A stretch of 32,446 bases of DNA from a virus (IMGVR_UViG_3300033148_000978:1-32446), one strand, 5' to 3'; shown: positions 24,701 through 31,422, counted from the first letter of the stretch. Notes: a model not told the origin generated them from the letters alone. Program-made: numbers and translations.

Positions 24701-26295
24701 AATCTTATGTTGATAGAGCATTAACGGATTTAGAGAATAAAAAAGGGTTTAATTATTTAACTGGAAAGCAGAGTATCGTAGATGCAGGAAAAGCACCATC
24801 TAAAAATAGTTTAATTGTTCAACACAATTTAACATCAGAAAATATTTTACATGCCGAAGATGTTGGTGGATTGGCAGTTCCATCTTTAGCAGTAACAAAA
24901 GTAGATGCTCCATTAGCAGGTTTTGGAGACATTACACTTTTAGGTCATAGTAATTTAATAAAACCTTCAAGAGATATTAAGGTTTTTGGTGCTGATGTTT
25001 ACAGCCCTCGCTATCCTCAAATTAATTATAGCCTAACATCAAGACAACAAAGAATGATAGATGAAGATTTAGCGCCTTATGAAGCAATCACAGCAAGCAG
25101 AGAGTATGCAGAAAAAGATGGCCTAAACGCATTATATGATAATGTTGCATTCAGAGCAAAATTCTTAGATGAAAAAGGTATTAAGGTTAAACTTCCAAAA
25201 GCAGCAAAAGCGAATACTGATAGTATGAAAGCGTACAACAAATACTATAAGAAGATTGTATCATTTAAAAGTTTTGTGGACTCACAGCAATTGAGATTTG
25301 ATGTTGATTTTCAAAAAGCAATGATACAAGAATACAAAGATGCTGATCCTGCAATGCTTAAAGCTTTAGATATTGGAAATCCTGATGGAGTTAAAGCCTC
25401 ACAAGAACTAATAAACCTTGCATGGAAGAGAGCTCAAAAACTTTCATCACTTGCAGAACAAATGAAAAAAGCAGGTAAGCCGGACGAATATGCAATAAAA
25501 GGTGCAATCAGAGAAGCAATCAATAAAAAGAAACTTAGCGGTGAGTTAAAAAATTACGCTAAAAAATATTTAAAAGATGTTGGTGCTAAAGAAACTATTT
25601 GGAATGGTACTGATAGAATGGGTCGAAATAAATACATAGAGCATACTCTAAGCAATGTTATTAATAAATTAAAGAAAGACATTAGAGGCGGAGAGAACTT
25701 TAACTATGGGCTTGGTACAGCAAGGGCAAAGCTTACTCCTGAATTTAAAACTATTAAGCAAATACAATCTCAAAAAGACAAATTAGTATCTAGTGGGCAA
25801 TTTGAATTAGTAAAAAAAGAGATGGATGATAAAGTTGATGAAGTTTCTGATAGTCTAAAAATGTATTATGAATATGACTCTGATGCTTTTGGTTATCAAG
25901 CAGAAGTGCTTGGCGCAATTTCAGAACAAGACTTAAGGGGCTATGGATTTAAAAATCTTCCTGATTATGTAAAAGAAGAAGTTGCAGAATTAACAACAGC
26001 TTTAAGAGAAATGCCAACAGAATATTTTGAAGTAAAAGTTTTAAGAGCATTAGATGCAGGTGAATTTAAACTTGCAGTAATTCCGAATGGCACATCCAGA
26101 GAAACAATAAATTTACTTAAAAAGAAAGGTTTAAAAATATCTAAATATAATCCGTCAAATAAAGGATCTAGAGAAGATGTTATTAAAAAGGCTGCAGGAA
26201 GAGAAAGGATTTTATTTATGCACCCTGCAACACCTGGTGGAGCAATTGCCATTGGCACAGCAAACGAATTAACTAAAACAAAAAAGGAAAAATAA
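21796..26295 (+). CDS. Giant ejection protein with polyvalent-type C-terminus
   Basis: 1,499 aa, in the place of P22 gp16 (609 aa). Residues 1-60 are acidic and Pro-rich with a duplicated motif, LLADFDSFT (5-13) and MLSDFDTFT (43-51). Residues about 195-315 are Gly/Ala-rich and hydrophobic, perhaps membrane-active. About 330-770 is helical. About 775-880 is a Lys/Glu coiled coil. From about 1,000 the C-terminus reads IVQHNLTSENILHAEDVGGLAVPS, GFGDITLLG, FGADVYSPRYP and near the end TEYFEVKVLRALDAGEFKLAVIP, a block arrangement I recall from large polyvalent proteins of phages and conjugative elements. This suggests an effector domain delivered into the host with the DNA. The enzymatic activity is unknown. 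Confidence 0.72.
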   Translation: MDEELLADFDSFTAPEADLAPVVETAPIVEAPVVEPISEADPMLSDFDTFTQVEQPQIDPIEQHRPPEVDENTWQDIRSRVSKLLTEYTPLGAIPAMGAELVAEGMQKEGSQVAEAMSVKSRLENIDFAYSDLADTFKAATGDKESEQLLKTKQNKLNDEVVSILDDRGIESYNDNGKLKVVIKDEDGNDTLHDLDDEVLDSVLGGFKASAGEIGGAIISATGGAVQAQRMLPLTATPQQRAVAGTVGALGAGYVGATIGRATDLIRNAISLNKEIDAKEVLTKSLEAGTADIAGTVAVGAIAKGVSKAVAPLGKAFDKAKTLIKQGNLSGAKKQIMKDFDLTDADIDKLYKNVAKDVEYAEDLTGDDLLRAKLTATMQQQPQGLEPLRQAIKKNTKAAIETSKEINMRAREVMNSASQFAKKPSAIGKSVEKYEKAVLENYGEVRSLIDEALPFHKSDLDTASFKPTLDDLNKRVVDPTVKEKLTNLAESLASQKSDTVDDLIGIRQQYNKFYGKNIQHFDTKPDKEALKSIQDTIDAKIDEALNTLPENISKSLKGAFTDAKQKYVKMFKTQDTATYNAIFRKGASESDIANSLIKYSKAADKDLETVLSKLSTVQRTKAEFGVINKMVKDNLAKGEAKAVDFAQLAEDIGTSKEIFKTPEAKQFIKNIEGFNTKFAKDIELQSAALGVTEKTKKNIATSVEGKARMVIASNYFEAFQRLFPSETGRRLSLQKAIEMSLEKSRTPREFFFNASKIKGMPNKDRIALKKAIKEIGEQEHRLKVKAQIEQDRVAKETATKKEKKILTEKEFHKAKWEEAKAERAKEIEAEKKGPSIEESKEAARKAKKKLPPQAQKVKDASVPEIGAEADSEKKAVKNMFAKNTSDKYKGMSKSEIAELDRMDAQALMDEANSVFAKGGDNLAAGLIAGIEKDEDGNITFDPEKFVLGLGGYTAVKALAKNKTIQKEFKSYVDRALTDLENKKGFNYLTGKQSIVDAGKAPSKNSLIVQHNLTSENILHAEDVGGLAVPSLAVTKVDAPLAGFGDITLLGHSNLIKPSRDIKVFGADVYSPRYPQINYSLTSRQQRMIDEDLAPYEAITASREYAEKDGLNALYDNVAFRAKFLDEKGIKVKLPKAAKANTDSMKAYNKYYKKIVSFKSFVDSQQLRFDVDFQKAMIQEYKDADPAMLKALDIGNPDGVKASQELINLAWKRAQKLSSLAEQMKKAGKPDEYAIKGAIREAINKKKLSGELKNYAKKYLKDVGAKETIWNGTDRMGRNKYIEHTLSNVINKLKKDIRGGENFNYGLGTARAKLTPEFKTIKQIQSQKDKLVSSGQFELVKKEMDDKVDEVSDSLKMYYEYDSDAFGYQAEVLGAISEQDLRGYGFKNLPDYVKEEVAELTTALREMPTEYFEVKVLRALDAGEFKLAVIPNGTSRETINLLKKKGLKISKYNPSNKGSREDVIKKAAGRERILFMHPATPGGAIAIGTANELTKTKKEK

Positions 26296-26346
26296 ATGCC
26301 AACAATAGACACAGCAACAATATTAAAAGTTTTTAGTGTGTTCTAA
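26296..26346 (+). pseudogene. Remnant gene start resembling the tailspike N-terminus
   Basis: ATGCCAACAATAGACACAGC starts right after the stop of the giant ejection gene, with AAAAAGGAAAAATAA as ribosome-binding site, and encodes MPTIDTATILKVFSVF before a stop. Its first 14 bases differ at one position from the start of the tailspike (ATGGCAACAATAGA at 26760; MATIDAASLF). It looks like an original spike or fibre start cut off by the minus-strand insertion. Confidence 0.4.
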
Positions 26347-26625
26347 CTTGTTGGAAACTATATAGCTATCGTATGCTTTTGCTGCGTCAATTTTCTCTGA
26401 GTATTGACCTATATATTTTTGCTTTGTATTAGTTTTGGTATTAAAGCACCCACAACTCTTAGAAGTTCCCTTTTTAACAGTTGTCAATATTGCTCTGTAT
26501 TCTTTACCACAAGAACACTTAAACAAACCGTAGTGATTTTTTTGTTTACTTTTTTCAGTAGGGAATAACATTCCTAAATCTTGTATCATTGTTGGCTTTG
26601 GTGGTATTTTTATTGAAGTTTTCAT
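26323..26625 (-). CDS. AP2/zinc-ribbon mobile gene (homing-type), minus strand
   Basis: 100 aa and the only convincing minus-strand gene. The N-terminal part MIQDLGMLFPTEKSKQKNHYG, then FKCSCGKEYRAILTTVKKGTSKSCGC, is the zinc-ribbon module of phage homing-type proteins. The C-terminus KYIGQYSEKIDAAKAYDSYI has the second half of an AP2 DNA-binding domain ('yiG.fdt.eeAAkAYd.aa'). No HNH segment is present, so it is short, perhaps degenerate. TTCCTT on the plus strand (26632-26637) gives the site AAGGAA 6 bases before the ATG. Opposite orientation and position between virion genes indicate insertion. Confidence 0.7.
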   Translation of the reverse strand: MKTSIKIPPKPTMIQDLGMLFPTEKSKQKNHYGLFKCSCGKEYRAILTTVKKGTSKSCGCFNTKTNTKQKYIGQYSEKIDAAKAYDSYIVSNKLEHTKNF

Positions 26626-26631
26626 TTGAAG

Positions 26632-26689
26632 TTCCTTAGTTAATTTCTTAGTCTCAATGAATAGAGGGGTAATTAATCCCTCAACTAAG
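26632..26689 (-). promoter_or_regulatory. Leader hairpins at the mobile gene's ribosome-binding site
   Basis: On the plus strand, CTTAGTT (26635-26641, overlapping the ribosome-binding site) and CTTAGT (26647-26652) are both complementary to AACTAAG (26683-26689), and GAGGG (26664-26668) pairs with CCCTC (26678-26682) between them. The minus-strand transcript can therefore fold in two exclusive ways, one of which covers part of the AAGGAA site. Phage homing genes are known to be translationally silenced by such hairpins; the assignment here is an inference. Confidence 0.35.
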
Positions 26690-26724
26690 ACTCACATTAT
26701 ATCATCAAAATACTTTATTTTAGA

Positions 26725-26740
26725 TATAATAGGGTATAAT
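26725..26740 (+). promoter_or_regulatory. Two -10-like elements before the tailspike
   Basis: TATAAT at 26725-26730 and again at 26735-26740, upstream of AAAAAAGGAAATACT and the spike ATG. They give the spike its own transcript downstream of the inserted gene. Confidence 0.5.
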
Positions 26741-26759
26741 TTATAAAAAAGGAAATACT

Positions 26760-28826
26760 ATGGCAACAATAGATGCGGCCTCTCTGTTTTTTGACACACA
26801 GTTTCAAGCCTTCGGAGATGATGGCGCAGCAGTAGCACTTGGAACAGTTCTTTTTACTCGTTCAGACAATGGTGCAGAAGTAGATACATATAAAACAGCA
26901 CAAAGAACAGCTATGAATACAAGACCAGTTGTTTTAAGTGCAAGTGGTAAAGCGGATATTTATGTAGACAACGGACAGTATACAGTAGTTGTAAAAGACT
27001 CTAATGATTTAACTGTTAGAACTATTGAAGACTTCTCACCTGCAATATCATCTACGGAAGATTTTGCAACAAACTTTGCACTAGCTTTAGCAGATACAAC
27101 TCCAGTAATATATAGAGATACAATCGCAAATATGCTATTAATAGATGGAGAACTATTTCCAACAGTTAATGTTCAAGCAGAAGGTGTTGGTGGGATATTT
27201 AATTATGATGATACACAAGTAGCAGTAAATAATGGTGTTACAATCTTTGATGGTTGGGTTAGACAGGATTTAACCCCAATTAATGTTAAGTGGGCTGGTG
27301 CAAAAGGCGATGGAATTGAAGATGAGATTGTTGCAATTCAAGCAGCTTTAGATATAGGTGGAGATATATTTTTCCCTGAAGGAGATTATAATCTTTCAGC
27401 AGCAGTTGTTCCAATTTCAAATTCTACTATATATGGTGAAAAAGGCGCAAGAATAATTAAATCTGATGCTGGGACTGATTATGATTTATTTGACAATAAG
27501 ACTGGAACATTAAATAATATAACAGTAAGAGACTTAGAATTTGTAGGAAGTGGTGTTGCGTCAGGTGTATCATTTGGTATAAACTTTCAAGGAACTTCAA
27601 GTGTTGCAACAACAGCACCAGTGAGAATTACAAACATTACTGTTAAAGATTGCCAGTTTAGTCTTTTTCAATCAGGCGGTATGTATATTAGATATGCTAA
27701 AAACTTCTATGTCTTAAATAATCTCGTAACAGATTGTAGAGTTTATGGTATTTTAATAGGCTCTGGCTCAATAGGTGTAATAAAGAATAACATTGTGAAA
27801 AGAATTACTGAGACAGGTTCAGGATATGGGATCATAATGACTTCTTCATGGGATGCTGGAAGTGATACAGTAAGATTTCCTAGAAGCCAAGATATAGTGT
27901 GTTCTGATAATTACGTTGAAGAGGTAACAAATTGGACAGGTATTGATACACACGGTGGGTTAAACATCAAGATACTAGACAACACTATTCTTGGTTGTCA
28001 CTATGGAATAGGGATGGGAAAAGTTGATAGTGGAGGCTCAGGCAATATGTTTACTACCTCTAACTCTATTGCAGATGGGAACTATGTTGTTGGAACAGTA
28101 AGCTTTTTCGGATTAGGAATATCAGGAACTTCAGCTATAAAAGGATATGATAATAAGATAATAAATAATACTTTCGTATCTTGTGGTAATGAAGCTTCTG
28201 TGGATGGCGCAGCATTATATGTAAATCATCAAGAGGGTACGTTAATATCAGGGAATACTTTTAATGAATGTGCTATTGAAGGTATTCAAATTGACTCCTC
28301 TGATAACTTTATATGTACTGAAAATACTATAAAAGATGTTTACTCAGATATAGGTACTGCAAGGTGTATAGATATTGAAAATAACTCTAAAGGTGTAATT
28401 AATAACAATAGAGCAATTAGAGTAAATTCAGGTCTTGGAACTTCTGTTACAGAGGTTGGTTTAAGGGTAAGTGATGCAACGGGATTAGTATTGGATGACA
28501 ATGATTTTGAAGAAGCAGTTACACCGTATGAGATTACGGCAGGAATGCCCTTGGTATATCCGACTTCTGAAGTCGGGCAAGATACTTCCGCTGCTAGCAC
28601 TGGTGCTTCTTATCTTGATGTTGTTATCCCTTTAAGAAGAAAGTTATCAGCAAACCCAGTAAATATATTGGCATCCTCTAATAGAGGCTTTGGTGGTGTA
28701 GGAATAATTTCATATCCTTTTACTCAGACAACTACGACAATAACGATAAGACACGCAACAGTAGATGGAAGTAATTTTGCAAGTGCTTATAATATAATAA
28801 CATATTATCAAACAAGTGGATATTAA
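26760..28826 (+). CDS. Tailspike protein with parallel beta-helix
   Basis: 688 aa. The N-terminal region (1-110) is a virion-attachment domain of the kind found in phages (LGTVLFTRSDNGAEVDTYKT..., then YVDNGQYTVVVKDSNDLTVRTIEDF). INVKWAGAKGDGIEDEIVAIQAAL (174-197) followed by GDIFFPEGDYNLS is the classic start of a pectate-lyase-like beta-helix. Repeated short strands (ILDNTILGC, ISGNTFNECAIEGIQIDSSDNF, INNNRAIRVNS) form the helix coils; a separate C-terminal domain (590-688) probably trimerises. It would bind, and perhaps degrade, surface polysaccharide of the host; the catalytic residues cannot be named from sequence alone. Confidence 0.85.
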   Translation: MATIDAASLFFDTQFQAFGDDGAAVALGTVLFTRSDNGAEVDTYKTAQRTAMNTRPVVLSASGKADIYVDNGQYTVVVKDSNDLTVRTIEDFSPAISSTEDFATNFALALADTTPVIYRDTIANMLLIDGELFPTVNVQAEGVGGIFNYDDTQVAVNNGVTIFDGWVRQDLTPINVKWAGAKGDGIEDEIVAIQAALDIGGDIFFPEGDYNLSAAVVPISNSTIYGEKGARIIKSDAGTDYDLFDNKTGTLNNITVRDLEFVGSGVASGVSFGINFQGTSSVATTAPVRITNITVKDCQFSLFQSGGMYIRYAKNFYVLNNLVTDCRVYGILIGSGSIGVIKNNIVKRITETGSGYGIIMTSSWDAGSDTVRFPRSQDIVCSDNYVEEVTNWTGIDTHGGLNIKILDNTILGCHYGIGMGKVDSGGSGNMFTTSNSIADGNYVVGTVSFFGLGISGTSAIKGYDNKIINNTFVSCGNEASVDGAALYVNHQEGTLISGNTFNECAIEGIQIDSSDNFICTENTIKDVYSDIGTARCIDIENNSKGVINNNRAIRVNSGLGTSVTEVGLRVSDATGLVLDDNDFEEAVTPYEITAGMPLVYPTSEVGQDTSAASTGASYLDVVIPLRRKLSANPVNILASSNRGFGGVGIISYPFTQTTTTITIRHATVDGSNFASAYNIITYYQTSGY

Positions 28827-28829
28827 ACC

Positions 28830-29033
28830 ATGATACCAGTGTTGTATAAAGAAATCATCAGATACATTATAATCGCTTTAATCATGTATGGAACTTACGA
28901 TATGTCAATGAGAGCTTATGATTTAGAGATAGCTGGAACTTTAACAATGCAATTTGCTGGTGTAGTTGCTTCAACCTATGCTATACTTACATTAGTTTTA
29001 AAATTCATATTTCAAAGTAAAGTAGGAGATTAG
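28830..29033 (+). CDS. Holin candidate
   Basis: 67 aa, with TM segments at about 8-24 (EIIRYIIIALIMYGTYDM) and 40-60 (MQFAGVVASTYAILTLVLKFIF) and a short charged C-terminus. Size, two-TM topology and position directly before spanin genes fit a class II holin, which permeabilises the inner membrane for lysis. It follows the tailspike by 3 bases and abuts the i-spanin gene. Confidence 0.7.
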   Translation: MIPVLYKEIIRYIIIALIMYGTYDMSMRAYDLEIAGTLTMQFAGVVASTYAILTLVLKFIFQSKVGD

Positions 29034-29282
29034 ATGTTAGGTTTATTTTTACAAAACAATGCACTTCCATACATAGCTATACTTATAATGGGTACTATCA
29101 TATACTTTCAATTTGAAAACTCAATAGAACAGAAACTATTAATAGCTGAACAAGAAGCTAGTATTGAATTAACTGCTAATAATATGAATATTATTCAGAC
29201 AATGAATGAGAACAGATTTAAAGCTCTTGAAACTGTTAGAAAAACTAAATGGAAGAGAGGCAAACATGAAGGTTCTTTTTAG
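29034..29282 (+). CDS. Inner-membrane spanin (Rz-like)
   Basis: 82 aa: an N-terminal membrane anchor at about 11-27 (PYIAILIMGTIIYFQFE) followed by a helical periplasmic part (LLIAEQEASIELTANNMNIIQTMNENRF) and a basic end. The lipoprotein gene starts inside it in another frame (17-bp overlap), the arrangement expected of an Rz/Rz1 pair that fuses inner and outer membranes. No direct sequence match to lambda Rz. Confidence 0.68.
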   Translation: MLGLFLQNNALPYIAILIMGTIIYFQFENSIEQKLLIAEQEASIELTANNMNIIQTMNENRFKALETVRKTKWKRGKHEGSF

Positions 29283-29526
29283 TATTACAATCTTTGTATT
29301 ATTATTTAGTGGATGCTCAACAGTTAAACCAGCAGTCTATTTACCTCATTTTGAAAGACTGAAACCAACTAATTTAAGCTGGACTGACATGACAGTAAAA
29401 GGTAAAAATGTTCACGTTTTAACTACTGATGAATGGAATGATGTTCAAATTGAACTTATAAATCGAAGAATTACGGGCAACACTTGCATTGATATAATTA
29501 ATAAAATTAGTGAACAAAACAAATAA
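29266..29526 (+). CDS. Outer-membrane spanin lipoprotein (Rz1-like)
   Basis: I chose ATG 29266 (MKVLFSITIFVLLFSGCST), preceded by GAGAGG; a longer frame from 29206 would place the signal internally. The signal peptide ends in the lipobox LFSG-C (Cys17), so the protein should be lipidated and exported. At 86 aa it is longer than Rz1 and less Pro-rich, with two further Pro in KPAVYLPHF. It overlaps the i-spanin gene in a different frame. Confidence 0.7.
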   Translation: MKVLFSITIFVLLFSGCSTVKPAVYLPHFERLKPTNLSWTDMTVKGKNVHVLTTDEWNDVQIELINRRITGNTCIDIINKISEQNK

Positions 29527-29530
29527 GTGT

Positions 29531-29538
29531 GTTATAAT
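29531..29538 (+). promoter_or_regulatory. Promoter -10 (GTTATAAT)
   Basis: GTGTGTTATAATACA in the 43-bp gap before the 114-aa membrane gene. No -35. TTTAAAGG 9-16 bases before the ATG at 29570 is the ribosome-binding site. Confidence 0.5.
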
Positions 29539-29569
29539 ACAATAAATACATTTTAAAGGTTTATTAGTT

Positions 29570-29914
29570 ATGCCTGGAACAAGAACTCCCTCACAAGAAA
29601 CAGTAGATAATACAGTTGCAATCGGACAACTAACAGTCATTTCAGAGAGAACCACTAAAGACGTGGATAGACTTGTAAAACACATTGAAAAGATTTTGCC
29701 AATTCACGAAAAACTCTCAAACTTAAAAAAGATACTTTACTCAACAATAACACTTATCTTTGCTTTTTGTTGTTGGATTTCCCTAGAACACTTTGACTTA
29801 AAATCAAACTTTCATTCCTTAGAAAAAGTAGAAGCAGAAAAACACAAAGGGATAGATAAAAAAATAAATACCAACACAAATCAAATAACATATCTCGAAG
29901 GAAGAATTAAATAA
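29570..29914 (+). CDS. One-TM membrane protein, XhlA-like candidate
   Basis: 114 aa. A coiled-coil-like N-terminus (VAIGQLTVISERTTKDVDRLVKHIEKI), one TM segment at about 53-74 (LKKILYSTITLIFAFCCWISL) and a second coiled-coil-like tail (KGIDKKINTNTNQITYLEGRIK). The pattern 'GqLaviSErT.....v....' recalls XhlA-type membrane-associated lysis or holin-accessory proteins. It sits between the spanins and the lysin candidate and shares one base with the latter's start. Tentative. Confidence 0.55.
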   Translation: MPGTRTPSQETVDNTVAIGQLTVISERTTKDVDRLVKHIEKILPIHEKLSNLKKILYSTITLIFAFCCWISLEHFDLKSNFHSLEKVEAEKHKGIDKKINTNTNQITYLEGRIK

Positions 29915-30354
29915 TGTTCATTCAACTAATGAGACTTCAAGATAATGGAAAATCTACAATTGGCACTATGCACATTAATGGAACTTTTGAATGTTTCTCG
30001 CTAGAAGATGCTTTTAATGAGCCTAAAATATTTAGTGAAACAAGAATACCTGATGGAGAGTATGAAATAAAACTCAGAACTGAAGGAAATATGACAAAGA
30101 CTTATTCCAAGAAATATGGTGACGATCACGAAGGAATGTTATGGCTTCAAGATGTGCCTGGATTTGAATGGGTTTATTTACATACTGGTAATAAGCATGA
30201 ACATACTGATGGTTGCATATTGGTTGGTACTGGATGCGACTCTAATAAAATAAGGCAAAATGTAACAGGTAGTGTTCTCAAATACAAAAAAACTTATGCA
30301 AAAATACTTCAAGCAATAAAAGATGGCGAAACAGTCACTATTCAAATAATATAA
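29914..30354 (+). CDS. DUF5675-family protein, probable endolysin
   Basis: 146 aa. IGTMHINGTFECFSLED (16-32), RIPDGEYEIKL (44-54), LWLQDVPGFEWVYLHTGN (76-93) and TDGCILVG (98-105) match the DUF5675 pattern. H90, D99 and C101 lie in a 'HxGN...T.GC..vG' arrangement reminiscent of L,D-transpeptidase-type active sites, though no activity is established to my knowledge. No lysozyme, amidase or transglycosylase exists elsewhere in the window, so within the lysis cassette this is the only candidate for cutting peptidoglycan. No signal peptide, hence release would depend on the holin. Confidence 0.7.
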   Translation: MFIQLMRLQDNGKSTIGTMHINGTFECFSLEDAFNEPKIFSETRIPDGEYEIKLRTEGNMTKTYSKKYGDDHEGMLWLQDVPGFEWVYLHTGNKHEHTDGCILVGTGCDSNKIRQNVTGSVLKYKKTYAKILQAIKDGETVTIQII

Positions 30355-30403
30355 ATCTCCACTACAATAAACAACTAATCATAATAATCACAATTTAGCA
30401 ATA

Positions 30404-30423
30404 ACCTAAGGTCTACCTAAGGT
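30404..30423 (+). promoter_or_regulatory. Tandem operator (ACCTAAGGT x2)
   Basis: ACCTAAGGT occurs at 30404-30412 and 30415-30423. Each is an inverted repeat (ACCT-A-AGGT), and the centres are 11 bp apart, one helical turn. They lie just upstream of the TATAAT at 30433, covering the -35 position. The first gene downstream encodes a ribbon-helix-helix protein, a class that commonly binds short tandem repeats. Confidence 0.5.
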
Positions 30424-30432
30424 AAACTATTA

Positions 30433-30438
30433 TATAAT
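30433..30438 (+). promoter_or_regulatory. Promoter -10 of the recombination operon
   Basis: TATAAT in CTATTATATAATTTTC, 10 bp after the second operator repeat; AAAGGATAG (30453-30461) and the ATG at 30467 follow. Confidence 0.5.
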
Positions 30439-30466
30439 TTTCTATCTCATTTAAAGGATAGGGAAA

Positions 30467-30607
30467 ATGACAAAAGAAAAACACATAATAGTTGATGAAG
30501 AAACTCATCAAATGGCGAAAGACCAAGCGAAACAAGCTGGTATGACAATACAAGGTTATGTTAAAAGTTGTTTTAATAGTTGCAAATCAGATAAAAAGGC
30601 TAAGTAA
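30467..30607 (+). CDS. Ribbon-helix-helix DNA-binding protein, 46 aa
   Basis: MTKEKHIIVDEETHQMAKDQ, then AKQAGMTIQGYVKSCFNS. This is the beta-strand / helix A / 'Gm(T/S)' turn / helix B pattern of Arc/CopG/MetJ-type proteins. It has a good ribosome-binding site (AAAGGATAGG) and is the first gene behind the tandem operator, so autoregulation is likely. It could also control the ERF-YqaJ operon that follows. It shares the base at 30607 with the next ATG (TAATG). Confidence 0.65.
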   Translation: MTKEKHIIVDEETHQMAKDQAKQAGMTIQGYVKSCFNSCKSDKKAK

Positions 30608-30789
30608 TGAAAAAAACAGTATCAAAAACAGTTGATTTAAAATTAACTGAGGAAGAAGTGATTGAATGTATTATTAAGTGTCATATTGAAGATATTCAAG
30701 ATAATGAAAAAGCAGTGTTGGTTTCAGCATATCAATCATTAGGCGAATACAATTTTAAAATTGTTCCTAAAAAGGACAAAAAATGCTAA
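30607..30789 (+). CDS. Hypothetical protein, 60 aa
   Basis: MKKTVSKTVDLKLTEEEVIECIIKCHIED... with a strand then helix and a basic end (KIVPKKDKKC). No family recognised. It overlaps the next small gene by 7 bp and belongs to the recombination operon. Confidence 0.6.
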   Translation: MKKTVSKTVDLKLTEEEVIECIIKCHIEDIQDNEKAVLVSAYQSLGEYNFKIVPKKDKKC

Positions 30790-30863
30790 TTATTTTATCA
30801 GCAATTGGTTTTTTAATGATAGTAGCTGAAATGCAATCAAAAACAATAGAAAAGAGAGTTTAA
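30783..30863 (+). CDS. Single-TM micropeptide, 26 aa
   Basis: MLIILSAIGFLMIVAEMQ followed by a basic tail SKTIEKRV. AAAAAGGAC precedes the ATG at good distance, and the stop is one base before the ERF start. A hydrophobic N-terminus with a charged end suggests a small membrane peptide; function unknown. Confidence 0.42.
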   Translation: MLIILSAIGFLMIVAEMQSKTIEKRV

Positions 30864-30864
30864 A

Positions 30865-31422
30865 ATGGAAAAAAATAATAACGGTATTTATGGAAAGCTT
30901 TTTAATGTTCAAGCAAATGTAGGAAGATTAAAAAAAGACAAAACTAATCCTCACTTTAAAAATTCGTATGTTGATGTTAATAGTGTATTAGAAGAAACAT
31001 TGCCTGTTCTTAATGAAGAAAAGGTTTTATTGCTTCAGCCAACAGAAGTTAAAAATGGAGTAAATTATCTTTACACAAAGCTAGTTGATATTGAAGATGG
31101 TTCAAGAGTTGAGGCATCAATGATTTTACCAAATGGCTTAGATGCTCAAAAGACAGGCTCAGCACTCACTTATTATCGTAGGTATATGCTAGTATCTATT
31201 TTAGGATTACAGGCTGTAGATGATGATGGAAAAGCAGGAAGCAATCCAATTAAAGATAATAAAAAACCTACTGAAGAAATGATACTTGAATTAGAAGGCT
31301 TCTTTAACGGGAATGTTGAATTTAGAACTCAATGGCTGCAATATTTAAAAGTTGAAAGATTTGAATTATCAACATTCGGACAAATTGAAAAAGCAATTAA
31401 GCAATTAAGAAAAGGAGCTTAA
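30865..31422 (+). CDS. erf: ERF-family single-strand annealing protein
   Basis: 185 aa. LFNVQANVGRLKKDKTNPHFKNSYVDVNSVLEETLPVLNEEKVLL matches the N-terminal core of ERF proteins (P22 Erf relatives), with the family block AQKTGSALTYYRRYMLVSILGLQAVDDDG (about 99-127). The C-terminal 55 residues are a separate helical tail. It anneals complementary single strands exposed by the exonuclease encoded next, giving recombination or circularisation of phage DNA. Only one base separates it from the exonuclease start. Confidence 0.92.
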   Translation: MEKNNNGIYGKLFNVQANVGRLKKDKTNPHFKNSYVDVNSVLEETLPVLNEEKVLLLQPTEVKNGVNYLYTKLVDIEDGSRVEASMILPNGLDAQKTGSALTYYRRYMLVSILGLQAVDDDGKAGSNPIKDNKKPTEEMILELEGFFNGNVEFRTQWLQYLKVERFELSTFGQIEKAIKQLRKGA

